Assembly: GCF_037935975.1 (NCBI RefSeq)
Contig: NZ_CP149817.1
Span: 1,240,001 to 1,304,000 of the forward strand
Direction of reading: 5' to 3'
From: Teredinibacter turnerae
GTDB taxonomy: Bacteria > Pseudomonadota > Gammaproteobacteria > Pseudomonadales > Cellvibrionaceae
DNA: 64,000 bases
Positions 19,907 through 30,277 of this stretch are shown here, piece after piece. The translations under genes and the position numbers were made by a program. The notes under the pieces were generated by a model. That model had not been told where the DNA came from. It ran no database searches and saw only the letters and a program-made list of their open reading frames with translations. Every line of letters begins with the position of its first letter. The stretch's first letter is position 1.

Positions 19907-20880
19907 CGGTGGCTGAGACACAAACCAAGCCGCTCGCAATAGCCCTTATGGGTCCGACTGCCGCGGGTAAAACGGACCTTGCCATAGCACTGCGTCAGCA
20001 CCTGAATGCCGATATTATCAGTGTGGACTCGGCGCTGGTGTACCGTGGTCTGAATATTGGTGCCGCCAAACCCAGCAGCGCTGAATTGGCTGCCGCGCCT
20101 CATCGACTCATTGATATCCGCGACCCTGCCGAGCCCTATTCTGCGGCAGATTTTTGTAAAGACGCGACGCATGAAATAGCGGGTATTGTGGCTGCGGGCA
20201 GAACGCCTCTGCTGGTTGGCGGTACCATGCTGTATTTTAAGGCGTTACTCGAAGGCCTGTCTGATATGCCGGCGTCGCAACCGGCGGTTCGCGCTCAGAT
20301 AGAGCAAGAGGCGTTGGCGATTGGTTGGCCGGGCATGCATCAACGGCTGATGGATATTGACCCCGAGACCGCACGCGAGCTGCATCCGAACCATTCTCAC
20401 CGTATCAGTCGGGCGCTGGAGGTTTTCCGTATTTCGGGAAAACCAATGAGTCATTTTCGCGCCAATTCTGGTACAGGATTGTTGGATAGCTACCATTGGG
20501 TACAGCTGGCTGTAGCGCCGAGAGATCGTGCTGTGTTGCATGAGCGAATTGCAACCCGATTCGACAATATGCTGGACGCGGGGTTGCTCGGCGAAGTTGA
20601 AGCGCTGTATCGGCGCGGTGACCTGCACCCGGATCTGCCGGCAATCCGCGCTGTTGGCTACCGTCAGGTCTGGGAGTATTTGAGTGGTGAGATCGACCGG
20701 AGTGAAATGGTCGCGCGGGGTGTGGCGGCGACCAGGCAGCTAGCGAAGCGGCAATTGACCTGGCTGCGAGGTTGGCCGGATCTTTGCTGGATTGACACTC
20801 AAAATGCCTCAGGAGATTTATTAGAGGTCGATGAAATTGTGAATAAAGCCTTGAGTTTTTTACCCCAAAGGCCCATATAA
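19903..20880 (+). CDS. miaA: tRNA dimethylallyltransferase
   Basis: 325 aa. P-loop [11 protein letters not shown], the [17 protein letters not shown] segment and [15 protein letters not shown] identify MiaA. The enzyme adds dimethylallyl to A37 of tRNAs that read UNN codons. The start is GTG at 19903, overlapping the mutL stop (GTGA). Relatives usually read DSMQVYR where this protein has DSALVYR. hfq follows after 244 bp. Confidence 0.96.
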   Translation: MTVAETQTKPLAIALMGPTAAGKTDLAIALRQHLNADIISVDSALVYRGLNIGAAKPSSAELAAAPHRLIDIRDPAEPYSAADFCKDATHEIAGIVAAGRTPLLVGGTMLYFKALLEGLSDMPASQPAVRAQIEQEALAIGWPGMHQRLMDIDPETARELHPNHSHRISRALEVFRISGKPMSHFRANSGTGLLDSYHWVQLAVAPRDRAVLHERIATRFDNMLDAGLLGEVEALYRRGDLHPDLPAIRAVGYRQVWEYLSGEIDRSEMVARGVAATRQLAKRQLTWLRGWPDLCWIDTQNASGDLLEVDEIVNKALSFLPQRPI

Positions 20881-21093
20881 TGGTGTACAGTTTGAGTAAA
20901 TATGCGCGGGTTCCAGGACGCATAGTGTTTGCACAAATCTGGTTCACTCTGGATTGGGCCAGTGACAAACACGCACCACCGACTATTATTCAATTTATAC
21001 GCTTAGAGACTAAAGTGCGCTTACGCTAACTTGAACGAAGATTTTATCGATGTTCGACAGGGTTTAGTGGAACGAAGGTTAGTGCTTACTTAT

Positions 21094-21099
21094 TATAAT
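21094..21099 (+). promoter_or_regulatory. Candidate -10 box upstream of hfq
   Basis: TATAAT lies 25 bp before the hfq ATG in the 244-bp miaA-hfq gap, giving a very short leader with an AAGGAG ribosome-binding site. No clear -35 box was found. Confidence 0.35.
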
Positions 21100-21124
21100 T
21101 CCTATCCTTATAAGGAGAACTGAC

Positions 21125-21388
21125 ATGTCAAAAGGGCATAGCTTACAAGACCCTTATTTAAATGTATTACGAAAAGAAAGAATCCCAGTTTCCATCTATT
21201 TGGTCAACGGCATCAAGCTCCAAGGACAAGTGGAGTCGTTCGATCAGTTTGTTGTTTTACTGAAAAACACCGTGAGCCAAATGGTTTACAAGCACGCGAT
21301 TTCTACAGTCGTGCCTTCTCGCCCCGTACGTGTGCCTATGCTGAACCCTGAAAGCACTGGCAATGACGATATGGAAAGCGGCGCTTAA
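21125..21388 (+). CDS. hfq: RNA chaperone Hfq
   Basis: An 87-aa Sm-like protein. Sm1 is [20 protein letters not shown] and Sm2 is [12 protein letters not shown], with the proximal-face residues YKH present. The N-terminal [13 protein letters not shown] is typical. The C-terminal tail is short (about 20 residues, acidic at the end). It forms a hexamer that pairs small RNAs with mRNAs. AAGGAG lies 5 nt before the ATG. hflX starts 53 bp downstream. Confidence 0.98.
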   Translation: MSKGHSLQDPYLNVLRKERIPVSIYLVNGIKLQGQVESFDQFVVLLKNTVSQMVYKHAISTVVPSRPVRVPMLNPESTGNDDMESGA

Positions 21389-21441
21389 GTTACGTTGTTG
21401 CATGGCTAGTAGATATCCCTTGTTCTACAACGGAGAGCTAT

Positions 21442-22776
21442 TTGTTTTTTGATAGACCTGATTCCGGTGAGCTGGCAGTGCTGGTTCACTTGGAAATACC
21501 CCAAAGCGCAGAGTCAGACGATCCACGAGAGTTCGAAGAGCTGGTGTTATCCGCCGGTGGCGACCCAGTCGAACTACTGTCCGGACAAAGATCCGCCCCC
21601 CACCCCAAATACTTTATCGGAACTGGCAAGCTTGAAGAATTACAGGCTCTGGTGCAGCAGCATCAGGCGGAGCTTGTTATCTTCAATCACGAGCTGTCAC
21701 CGAGTCAGGAGCGCAATCTCGAAAAAGCACTGGAGTGTCGAGTGCTGGACCGTACAGGTTTGATTCTCGATATCTTTGCCCAACGTGCCCGCACTCATGA
21801 AGGTAAGTTGCAGGTGGAACTCGCCCAGCTTGATCACATGTCCACACGCTTAATTCGTGGCTGGACTCACTTGGAGCGGCAGAAAGGGGGTATCGGCTTA
21901 CGCGGCCCCGGTGAGACCCAGTTGGAAACAGACCGTCGATTACTGCGTGCGCGGATTAAAACAATCGGCAAACGTTTGGAGAAAGTCCGCAAGCAGCGCG
22001 AGCAGGGCCGCAGAGCGCGAAATCGTGCAGAGATTCCCACGGTATCGCTGGTTGGTTATACCAACGCCGGTAAATCGACCCTGTTCAACGCTATTACTGA
22101 TGCGGGAGTGTTCGCTCAGGATCAGCTGTTTGCTACCTTGGACCCAACAATGCGGCGTATCGGCTTGCCCGACGTCGGGCCTGCCGTACTGGCCGATACC
22201 GTGGGATTTATCAGTAATTTGCCGCACCGTTTGGTTGAGTCGTTTCGCGCGACCCTTGAAGAAGCGTCCAGCTCGGATCTGTTGCTGCACGTTGTGGACG
22301 CGGCCGATGACGAACGGCAACGAAACATTGAGCAGGTTAACCTTGTGCTTGAGGAAATTGACGCACATGAACTTCCTTGTTTAATGGTGTACAACAAAAT
22401 TGATCTGCTGAGTGATATGGCACCGCGTATAGATCGTGATGATCAGGGGCGCCCGGTTGCGGTCTGGCTCTCCGCACAAAACGCAGCAGATGATCCCGCG
22501 AACATTTCACTCCTGTTCGAAGCGCTTGCGGAATTGCTGGCAGAGGATATTTTTCATCAATCGGTGTATTTAGGCGCGGCTATGGGGAGCTTGCGGGCTC
22601 GACTCTATCGTCACAATGCGGTGCTGAATGAAAGCTATACTGCGGATGGGACCTGCGAACTGGAGATTCGAATACCGGAGGCCGATCTCAAACGCATGCT
22701 GTCGGCAGAAAATATCGCGTTGGACGACCTGCTCAAACAGCCTGAGCAAACCGACTACCAACAACTAGCCGTATAA
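21442..22776 (+). CDS. hflX: Ribosome-associated GTPase HflX
   Basis: 444 aa starting with TTG and preceded by GGAGAGC. The N-terminal glycine-rich ribosome-binding domain has GGDPVELLSGQR and KGGIGLRGPGETQLE. The G domain follows with LVGYTNAGKSTLFN (G1), DTVGFI (G3) and YNKIDLL (G4). HflX splits stalled or hibernating ribosomes under stress. It sits in the standard hfq-hflX-hflK-hflC order. Confidence 0.96.
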   Translation: MFFDRPDSGELAVLVHLEIPQSAESDDPREFEELVLSAGGDPVELLSGQRSAPHPKYFIGTGKLEELQALVQQHQAELVIFNHELSPSQERNLEKALECRVLDRTGLILDIFAQRARTHEGKLQVELAQLDHMSTRLIRGWTHLERQKGGIGLRGPGETQLETDRRLLRARIKTIGKRLEKVRKQREQGRRARNRAEIPTVSLVGYTNAGKSTLFNAITDAGVFAQDQLFATLDPTMRRIGLPDVGPAVLADTVGFISNLPHRLVESFRATLEEASSSDLLLHVVDAADDERQRNIEQVNLVLEEIDAHELPCLMVYNKIDLLSDMAPRIDRDDQGRPVAVWLSAQNAADDPANISLLFEALAELLAEDIFHQSVYLGAAMGSLRARLYRHNAVLNESYTADGTCELEIRIPEADLKRMLSAENIALDDLLKQPEQTDYQQLAV

Positions 22777-22866
22777 AATAACAGCGAGTTCTCAGGGGGG
22801 AGTATTGAAATACGCCTCCCCACCTCAATATCGAGCAATCAAAACTTAAAAAAACGGAGACTCTCT

Positions 22867-24024
22867 ATGGCCTGGAATGAACCGGGTGGGAACAAAGACC
22901 CCTGGGGAGGCGGCAACCGCGGCAACAACGACGGACCGCCAGATCTGGATGAGGCGTTAAAAAATCTGCAGAAAACGCTAGGTGGATTATTTGGCGGTAA
23001 GAAAGCGGGTAATACCGGTGGCAGCTCGGGCGGAACATCAGGTTTTGGCTGGACGTTAGTCGCGCTCGCACTTATTGCTTTACTGTTGATATACGGATTC
23101 ATGGGCGCAGGCATCGTTAACGAGCAGGAACGTGCGGTGGTGCTGCGGTTAGGTGTGTACAACCAGACGCTCGAGCCTGGTTTTCGCTGGAATCCGCCGC
23201 TGATTGACAAGGTCTATCCAGTCAATGTGACCAAAGTTCGCCAGTGGTCTACCTCAGAGCAAATGCTCACTAAAGACTTGAATATCGTCGACATCAAACT
23301 CTCGGTGCAATACATCATTAACGATGCGCAGGAATTTGTACTGCGTGTGCGGGACCCTGAGTCGAGCCTTAAACAGGCGACTAACAGCGCATTGCGTCAT
23401 GTCGCCGGCTCCACGTTAATGCACGATATTCTTACCGAAGGCCGTGAGCGAGTGGCTTACGAGATTCAAGACCGTCTGCAAGCTTATCTGAATGCGTATC
23501 AAACCGGTATCAGTGTCGAGAAGGTCAACATCGAAGATTCGAACCCTCCTCGTGAAGTGCAAGACGCATTCGACGATGTGATTAAAGCGCGCGAAGACGA
23601 AGAGCGCTACAAAAACCAGGCGCAAACCTATGCTAACGGTATTCTTCCTGAAGCGCGTGGTGCCGCTCAGCGTGTTATTGAAGAAGCGACAGCCTATAAA
23701 GAGCAGGTGATCGCAAAAGCGGAAGGTGAGGCAAAACGCTTCGAGTATCTGCTGAATGAGTATAAAAAATCGCCGGAAGTTACCCGTCAGCGCCTCTATC
23801 TTGATGCGGTTGAGGATGTTATGTCTAATGCGTCAAAAGTGTTGGTAGATGTTGAAGGTGGCAACAACATGCTTTATCTGCCGCTGGATAAGATTATTAA
23901 TACCAGCCAACAAGCCACCTCACGCGGTTTGAACTCGTCGGAAATGGATCAAGTGGTCAATGATGTTATGGATCAGTTGCGCCGTGAAGCCGCGATAAAT
24001 TCGCGCCGTAGAGAGGGGAGGTAA
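22867..24024 (+). CDS. hflK: FtsH modulator HflK (SPFH protein)
   Basis: 385 aa. A Gly/Asn-rich cytoplasmic N-terminus (MAWNEPGGNKDPWGGGN) precedes one membrane helix (about 60-80). A periplasmic SPFH/band-7 domain (EQERAVVLRLGVYN, FEYLLNEYKKSPEVTRQRLYLD) and a short polar tail follow. HflK pairs with HflC in a large membrane cage that modulates the FtsH protease. hflC starts 3 bp after its stop. Confidence 0.96.
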   Translation: MAWNEPGGNKDPWGGGNRGNNDGPPDLDEALKNLQKTLGGLFGGKKAGNTGGSSGGTSGFGWTLVALALIALLLIYGFMGAGIVNEQERAVVLRLGVYNQTLEPGFRWNPPLIDKVYPVNVTKVRQWSTSEQMLTKDLNIVDIKLSVQYIINDAQEFVLRVRDPESSLKQATNSALRHVAGSTLMHDILTEGRERVAYEIQDRLQAYLNAYQTGISVEKVNIEDSNPPREVQDAFDDVIKAREDEERYKNQAQTYANGILPEARGAAQRVIEEATAYKEQVIAKAEGEAKRFEYLLNEYKKSPEVTRQRLYLDAVEDVMSNASKVLVDVEGGNNMLYLPLDKIINTSQQATSRGLNSSEMDQVVNDVMDQLRREAAINSRRREGR

Positions 24025-24027
24025 GCT

Positions 24028-24900
24028 ATGTCTGGGAAATCGTTTTTTATCATTATTGGAGCGTTACTGGCTATATTCCTCCTTTCCAACTCACTCTTTA
24101 TCGTTCAGGAATATGAACGTGGCGTGTTGTTAAGGTTTGGTAAAGTTGATGACGCGGACCTAAAACCTGGGCTCGGCATCAAGGTGCCATTTGTTGATGA
24201 GGTGCGCACCTTCGATGGCCGGGTGCTAACGCTGGACGCCCGTGCAGAGCGTTTTTTGACTGTCGAGAAAAAGAGCATGATGGTCGACAGCTTTGCGAAA
24301 TGGCGTATCATCGAAGTGGGCACTTACTACAAAGCCACCAACGGCGAAGAACCCCGGGCTGAACGCCTGCTCGAGCAGCGGATTAACGAGGGCTTGCGCA
24401 ACGAATTTGCAGCTAGATCTCTGCAGGAAGTGGTGAGCGGGGAACGCGACCAGCTTATGGTTGACCTTACCAAGGCGCTCAACCAGTTCACTCAGAACTC
24501 GCTGGGTATCGAAGTGGTTGATGTCCGGGTAAAACGCATCGACCTGCCTGCAGAAGTGAGTGGGCCTGTGTTCAGTCGAATGTCCGCTGAGCGGGAGCGT
24601 GAGGCGCGGGAGCATCGCTCTAAGGGTAAGGAGCAGGCTGAGATTATTAAGGCAGATGCCGATCGGCAGCGCACGATTATTGAAGCGCAGGCCTACCGCG
24701 ACTCTGAGTTGTTGCGTGGTGAAGGCGATGCCAGTGCTGCGGCTATCTATGCGGAAGCTTACAATCGCGATCCCGAATTTTACGCTTTTGTGCGTAGTTT
24801 GACGGCCTACCGCAAATCCTTCAGTGGCAAAGAAGATATTATGCTGGTGGACCCGGACAGCGAATTTTTCCGTTACATGAAAGACTCGAAAGGGAAGTAA
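24028..24900 (+). CDS. hflC: FtsH modulator HflC (SPFH protein)
   Basis: 290 aa. An N-terminal membrane helix (FFIIIGALLAIFLLSNSLFIV) and an SPFH domain begin with QEYERGVLLRFGKV. The long coiled segment SAEREREAREHRSKGKEQA and the terminal DPDSEFFRYMKD are characteristic. It is the partner of HflK. A perfect terminator follows 34 bp downstream. Confidence 0.96.
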   Translation: MSGKSFFIIIGALLAIFLLSNSLFIVQEYERGVLLRFGKVDDADLKPGLGIKVPFVDEVRTFDGRVLTLDARAERFLTVEKKSMMVDSFAKWRIIEVGTYYKATNGEEPRAERLLEQRINEGLRNEFAARSLQEVVSGERDQLMVDLTKALNQFTQNSLGIEVVDVRVKRIDLPAEVSGPVFSRMSAEREREAREHRSKGKEQAEIIKADADRQRTIIEAQAYRDSELLRGEGDASAAAIYAEAYNRDPEFYAFVRSLTAYRKSFSGKEDIMLVDPDSEFFRYMKDSKGK

Positions 24901-24934
24901 TCGTCTAAGCGTAACAATTCGTGGTAAAATTTCG

Positions 24935-24959
24935 AACCGGCCAATTGGCCGGTTTTTTT
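24935..24959 (+). terminator. Rho-independent terminator after hflC
   Basis: A perfect 20-bp palindrome (AACCGGCCAA and its complement) is followed by a T7 run. It closes the hfq-hflXKC unit. Confidence 0.9.
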
Positions 24960-25088
24960 GTGTTCGGATTCTGCCGGCGGCCCGTTCATTGGGCGTGTCA
25001 AGAGGGATGTACCACTATCTTTCTGGCACCTGAGGGCTTTCGGCGACCCACTGGTTTAGCGTACACCACTTCAGGCGATATTCACTTC

Positions 25089-25274
25089 ATGTGGCACGAG
25101 CTGGCAAAAGCCTTCTGTCTGGTTTTGATCATTGAGGGAATTCTTCCTTTTTTGTATCCCAATCGCTGGCGCGAACTTGTTGCGAGCCTCGCGCAAACCG
25201 ATGATCGCGTGCTCCGGCTTATCGGTTTCATAAGTATGCTGGCGGGTGCGGTTTTTTTGTGGGTTATCAAGTAA
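25089..25274 (+). CDS. yjeT: DUF2065 small inner-membrane protein (YjeT family)
   Basis: 61 aa from ATG 25089 (MWHELAKAFCLVLIIEG). The frame is open further upstream but that part crosses the hflC terminator and is not coding. Two membrane helices surround the PNRWRELV loop, which is typical of DUF2065. Function is unknown. The position between hflC and hisZ is conserved in Pseudomonas-like genomes. Confidence 0.88.
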   Translation: MWHELAKAFCLVLIIEGILPFLYPNRWRELVASLAQTDDRVLRLIGFISMLAGAVFLWVIK

Positions 25275-25299
25275 CTGACGAGTAAACAAAGAGAGAATA

Positions 25300-26484
25300 A
25301 TGAGTAAAGTAGACCGATGGCTATTACCTGAAGGTATCTCCGAACTCTTGCCGGATGATGCCTTGCAAGTGGAAACCCTGCGGCGCCGTCTGGTCGACGT
25401 GTTTCAACGCTGGGGCTATGAATACGTTATTACTCCAATGATTGAGTTCACCGATTCGCTGCTGACTGGCTCGGGCGGTGACATCGATTTGCTGACGTTC
25501 AAACTGACTGATCAGCTTACCGGCAAAACGCTGGGTATTCGCGCAGATATTACGCCACAAGCCGCGAGAATGGATGCGCACAGTTTGAAGCGCAGTGGTA
25601 CAAACCGGTTGTGCTATGCCGGTCACGTAGTCCACACCAGGCCGCAGGTGGCGCTCGGCTCTCGCACGCCGATTCAGGTGGGTGTCGAGTTATTCGGTGA
25701 ACCCGGATTAGATGCCGATATTGAAGTTATCAGCTTATTGCTGGAAGTGCTTTCGCTGGTGGGGATGCCAAAGCAGTATCTCGATATTGGCCACGTTGGA
25801 GTTTATCGTGCTCTCACGGAAGCCGCGGGGTTTTCCAAAGAGCAGGAAAATACACTGTTCTTACTGTTGCAGGCGAAAGCCGCTACTGAGATTAAAGACT
25901 GGGTTACATCCCATGTCCGCGAGCCCAAGTTGCAACACTGGTTCTTGGAGTTACCAAAATTGTCTGGCAGTGCTGGTGTGTTAGATCGTGCACGCGAAGT
26001 GTTCGCGGATGCGCCGGCTGAAGTGATGGTCGCTCTCGATGAGCTGAGTTCCATCGCCGATGTGGTTCAACCACGCTATCCCGATGCGCAATTGTATTTT
26101 GATTTAAGTGAATTGCGCGGCTATCACTACCACACGGGTATTGTTTTTGGTGCCTTCTCTCCGGGTGTGGGCAATGCTATTGCGAAAGGTGGGCGCTACG
26201 ATCATATTGGAGAGGCCTACGGTCGCGCACGTCCGGCCACTGGGTTTGCCGCAGACTTATCTGTCATTTGTCGAACGCTGAATGTCGAAACTGCGCCCCA
26301 AAAAACCGGCGTGTTCGCGCCGGTATCGACTAATGCTGCGCAATGGCAGGAAATTCAATCGTTGAGGGAATCGGGAGAGCGCGTAGTGAGCGGCCTCTCC
26401 ACGCAGGACGCCCCCTACGATCATCAAAATTGCGACCGTATTCTGGTTGAAACAGATACGGGCTTTCAGGTTAAAGCTCTTTAG
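25300..26484 (+). CDS. hisZ: ATP phosphoribosyltransferase regulatory subunit HisZ
   Basis: 394 aa, a catalytically inactive class II aminoacyl-tRNA synthetase-like protein related to HisS. It starts with DRWLLPEGISELLPDDA and has LGIRADITPQAARMDAH, YHTGIVFGAFSPG and KGGRYDHIGEAYGRARPATGF. It activates a short-form HisG in the first step of histidine synthesis; hisG is not in the window. purA follows after 31 bp, the usual order. Confidence 0.94.
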   Translation: MSKVDRWLLPEGISELLPDDALQVETLRRRLVDVFQRWGYEYVITPMIEFTDSLLTGSGGDIDLLTFKLTDQLTGKTLGIRADITPQAARMDAHSLKRSGTNRLCYAGHVVHTRPQVALGSRTPIQVGVELFGEPGLDADIEVISLLLEVLSLVGMPKQYLDIGHVGVYRALTEAAGFSKEQENTLFLLLQAKAATEIKDWVTSHVREPKLQHWFLELPKLSGSAGVLDRAREVFADAPAEVMVALDELSSIADVVQPRYPDAQLYFDLSELRGYHYHTGIVFGAFSPGVGNAIAKGGRYDHIGEAYGRARPATGFAADLSVICRTLNVETAPQKTGVFAPVSTNAAQWQEIQSLRESGERVVSGLSTQDAPYDHQNCDRILVETDTGFQVKAL

Positions 26485-26512
26485 GAGCCAACTTTTCGTT
26501 ATACAGGTTTAA

Positions 26513-27808
<1,296 letters not shown>

Positions 27809-27817
27809 ATTGAACAG

Positions 27818-27844
27818 AGCCCGCGTTATAGCGGGCTTTTTTTT
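27818..27844 (+). terminator. Rho-independent terminator after purA
   Basis: An AGCCCGC/GCGGGCT stem with a T8 run closes the hisZ-purA unit. Confidence 0.92.
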
Positions 27845-28271
27845 GGACTGATTCTTCTGTTCGGTTGAAACAACAGATAATTTCAAACTTTGGTTAGCAA
27901 GTGCCTACGTGTCTTAGTCAATCTTGCTTAAGCGGGGTGGCTCTTGTAATCGATATTCCGTTGTTCAGTCGCGCTCGTAATTCTGGCTAACAGGTCCTGA
28001 GGTATCAATTCTCCGTACCACTCGCTGTTTTAGATTATCTTTTTTTAAAAACCCCCTAAGATCTTCATTCTTATCGACTTGAAATATGTATTTGTAGGTA
28101 TTGGTCTTAAGGCATAGTTTTGTATGTGCTAACGGGCAGCGCTTTGTCGGTGTGGAATCCCGTCGAAATTTAAAGACTCTACATTCGCCTGCGCTAAGCG
28201 ATTGTTTTCTTTAATGCCGGAAAATTGTCGATAAAAAAATAGTTAAGAGGGTGCGTTGATATAATCCAAAA

Positions 28272-28427
28272 TTTCACAGGGCCTCGGGTTTTAGCTTTGC
28301 CTATACTGAGCCCGAGAGCCTGTTGAGATATTCCCGTTATTTGCGAATTGGGCCTAGTGGTCCAGCACATCTCGCCTGTGACGTGATGTGTAAATGCTAG
28401 CCCGTGCTTTTTGTGCGGGCTTTTTTT
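28272..28427 (+). ncRNA. Candidate structured small RNA
   Basis: In a gap of nearly 900 bp without a convincing gene, a perfect -10 box (TATAAT, 28260-28265) precedes a compact run of stems. 28277-28288 pairs with 28311-28322 (CAGG and CTCGGG arms around a 2x2 loop). 28350-28363 forms GGGCC-TAGT-GGTCC, and 28366-28371 pairs with 28385-28390. It ends in a terminator hairpin at 28399-28421 with a T7 run. The RNA would be about 155 nt. There is no good -35 box, and I recognise no known RNA family. Confidence 0.4.
28399..28427 (+). terminator. Rho-independent terminator, no gene directly upstream
   Basis: An AGCCCG/CGGGCT stem with a T-rich loop and a T7 run lies about 590 bp from the purA stop, which already has its own terminator. 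It therefore probably ends a separate short transcript. Confidence 0.8.
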
Positions 28428-28668
28428 GTCATTTAATTGTCATGTTAAAAATAATGAACCTAAGACTGAGTTCATTATGATTTTTATTAATACGATTTTT
28501 AAATTAGGAAAATAAAAATAGAACTTAATAATAGGGTGTAATTGTTGTTTTTTACGTCAACAAATTGCTCGTAACGACTGATTGGAAATTTTCCGTGACC
28601 TGTTACCTATTTACCCGAAAAAAAATTAAATGCGCTTTAATAAAGATTCTATTGCTGCAGTTTGTGGG

Positions 28669-28674
28669 TATAAT
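28669..28674 (+). promoter_or_regulatory. Candidate -10 box for the small secreted protein gene
   Basis: TATAAT stands 92 bp before the ATG at 28761 in an AT-rich stretch. No clear -35 box was seen. Confidence 0.4.
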
Positions 28675-28692
28675 GTTACTCGAGGTAACGAA

Positions 28693-28782
28693 ATGAGTAA
28701 GCCGATTTTTTCGGTAGATAAAAGAGAAGTGCATAAGCGGACATCTAGGAGGTACATCTTATGCGAGTTTTGCTGGCGCTGA
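28693..28782 (+). CDS. Possible 29-aa leader peptide
   Basis: ATG 28693 has GAGGT 6 nt upstream and a frame of 29 codons (starting MSKPIFSVDKREVHKR) that runs over the ribosome-binding site and first 22 nt of the next gene. Such an arrangement could couple translation. It is short and may be chance, so confidence is low. Confidence 0.25.
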   Translation: MSKPIFSVDKREVHKRTSRRYILCEFCWR

Positions 28783-29033
28783 CCATGTTTTTAGCTGTTC
28801 AAGCTCAGAGTGCAAACGCAACCGAGCAGGAGATCGCAACTGCGAAGGTGACGGTACAAGAATATAGAGAGTTACGCAGACAGTGCTCCGATTCAGTCGG
28901 CGATGAGCGCAAAGCCTGTTTTCGTGAACTTAATGCAGCCACTGAATCTTATCAGGTTGCGAAAGGTTTATTAGCAACCAGCCACACGCACGATTCTAAC
29001 AATTTGCATTTAGTATCATACGTAGATTACTGA
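28761..29033 (+). CDS. Small secreted protein, unknown function
   Basis: 90 aa. The N-terminus (MRVLLALTMFLAVQAQSANA) is a typical signal peptide with probable cleavage after ANA. The mature part of about 70 residues is mostly polar and helical, with two cysteines (RRQCSDSVGDERKACF) 12 apart that could form a disulfide. It ends HLVSYVDY. A perfect AGGAGG lies 8 nt before the ATG, so it is probably well translated. No family recognised. Its own terminator follows. Confidence 0.65.
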   Translation: MRVLLALTMFLAVQAQSANATEQEIATAKVTVQEYRELRRQCSDSVGDERKACFRELNAATESYQVAKGLLATSHTHDSNNLHLVSYVDY

Positions 29034-29072
29034 TCGCTGCGAGCCACAGCTATGACCAAATCCTATAAATAA

Positions 29073-29098
29073 AAGCCCGCTTATCTGCGGGCTTTTTT
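29073..29098. terminator. Terminator between the small secreted protein and LysR gene
   Basis: AAGCCCGC/GCGGGCTT with T6 on the plus strand and A4 at the other side. It can serve both convergent genes. Confidence 0.88.
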
Positions 29099-29125
29099 GT
29101 GTTTTACTGTTTGGCCGGGGCACAA

Positions 29126-30127
29126 TTAGGCAGGTGTTTTATCAAGCTTGTGAGTTGTATAGCCTTCGTATGCCGGGTGAACTCGTTTATCCTGTAGGCC
29201 GTGTGCAACTTCAGCTACTGTTCTACGCAACCATTGGTGGGCCGGGTTAAAGTGTAACAGCGGGCTCCATGCCATGGTGAGTTCCAGAGGTGGTATTAAA
29301 AACGGCGGCTCGGAAAAGCACATCTTCGGATTGTCTTTCATAAGCTCAGCAGCTTTGGTGGGTATTGTCAGCAACAAGTCACGCTGTTCCGCCATCCGCA
29401 TTGCGGCCTGGTAATGTCGGGTGTAAATTTTGATTCGCCTTGTTTCACCTATCCGGCTTAATGCGGCATCAACCCAGCCAAGCCGCTGCACATCTTCAGG
29501 GTTTACCCCTACGCCCACGCCCATCCCCGTTTTGCTTACCCACACGTGATTGGCTTGTAAATAGGTATCGAGGTTGAAGTTGTCCGCAATAGGGTTGTTC
29601 CTACAGTACACACAGGTGAAGCTATCCCGCCACAACAGTGTCTGATAGAAGGACTGGGGTAGTTCGTCAAACCGGTTGATGACAAAGTCTACATGGCCCT
29701 GTTCCACATCGTGGTAACTCACGTCACTGGGCGTAAGGATATCCAGCGTTAAATTGGGGGCGGAGTCACGCAGGCGATTCAGCACTTCGGGGATGAGAGT
29801 CGATTCCGCGTAGTCTGTCACTGCGATCCGAAAAAAGTGATTACTGTCTAGTGGCTTGAATTCACTGACCGGTTGAACCACTTGTTCGACCTGGATGAGA
29901 AGGTCACGGATCTGAGGTTCGAGCTCTTTCGCGCGTTCCGTGGGCTTCATCCCCTCACTGGTTCTCACCAGCAACGGGTCATCAAATAACTGCCTCAACC
30001 GTTTGAGGGCATTTGACATGGCAGGCTGAGTTATCCCCAGATAATCTGCGGCGCGCGTTACGCTTTTTTCCCGGAGAAGTACGTTGAGCGCTACCATCAA
30101 ATTCAAATCTACGCCGTGCAAATTCAT
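29126..30127 (-). CDS. LysR-family transcriptional regulator
   Basis: 333 aa from ATG 30127 (MNLHGVDLNLMVAL); a TTG at 30157 is an alternative start. The N-terminal winged helix-turn-helix reads KSVTRAADYLGITQPAMSNA, then LFDDPLLVRT, which places it with the NodD/LeuO-like LysR subgroup. The C-terminal effector domain begins near residue 95. Its targets cannot be deduced. The neighbours msrQ and msrP lie upstream on the same strand, 150 bp away, so it is not clearly part of their operon. Confidence 0.9.
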   Translation of the reverse strand: MNLHGVDLNLMVALNVLLREKSVTRAADYLGITQPAMSNALKRLRQLFDDPLLVRTSEGMKPTERAKELEPQIRDLLIQVEQVVQPVSEFKPLDSNHFFRIAVTDYAESTLIPEVLNRLRDSAPNLTLDILTPSDVSYHDVEQGHVDFVINRFDELPQSFYQTLLWRDSFTCVYCRNNPIADNFNLDTYLQANHVWVSKTGMGVGVGVNPEDVQRLGWVDAALSRIGETRRIKIYTRHYQAAMRMAEQRDLLLTIPTKAAELMKDNPKMCFSEPPFLIPPLELTMAWSPLLHFNPAHQWLRRTVAEVAHGLQDKRVHPAYEGYTTHKLDKTPA

Positions 30128-30277
30128 ATGTAGGATACCATGCCAGTTTACTATCAATGCTTTGAATAATTATGTACGAAACGCGTACAGGGGTCATTCC
30201 CGATACCTTATACCCTAGGCAGGCAATATCCACGGTGTTCGATCAAATAAATGTGTATTTTGGCGGAAAGGCGCGTG

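Noticed and set aside
20880-21029. 49-codon frame overlapping the miaA stop (TAATG)
   Set aside because: It has no recognisable domain, its composition looks random, and it occupies the region expected to hold hfq promoters. It could only be kept with conservation data.
27845-28259. Search for a gene in the AT-rich stretch after the purA terminator
   Set aside because: Only short frames without ribosome-binding sites were found on either strand; nothing is supported.
28350-28363. Possible tRNA fragment in the candidate RNA downstream of purA
   Set aside because: The GGGCC-TAGT-GGTCC helix recalls a tRNA arm, but no acceptor stem, anticodon loop or GTTCRANNC T-arm could be built around it.
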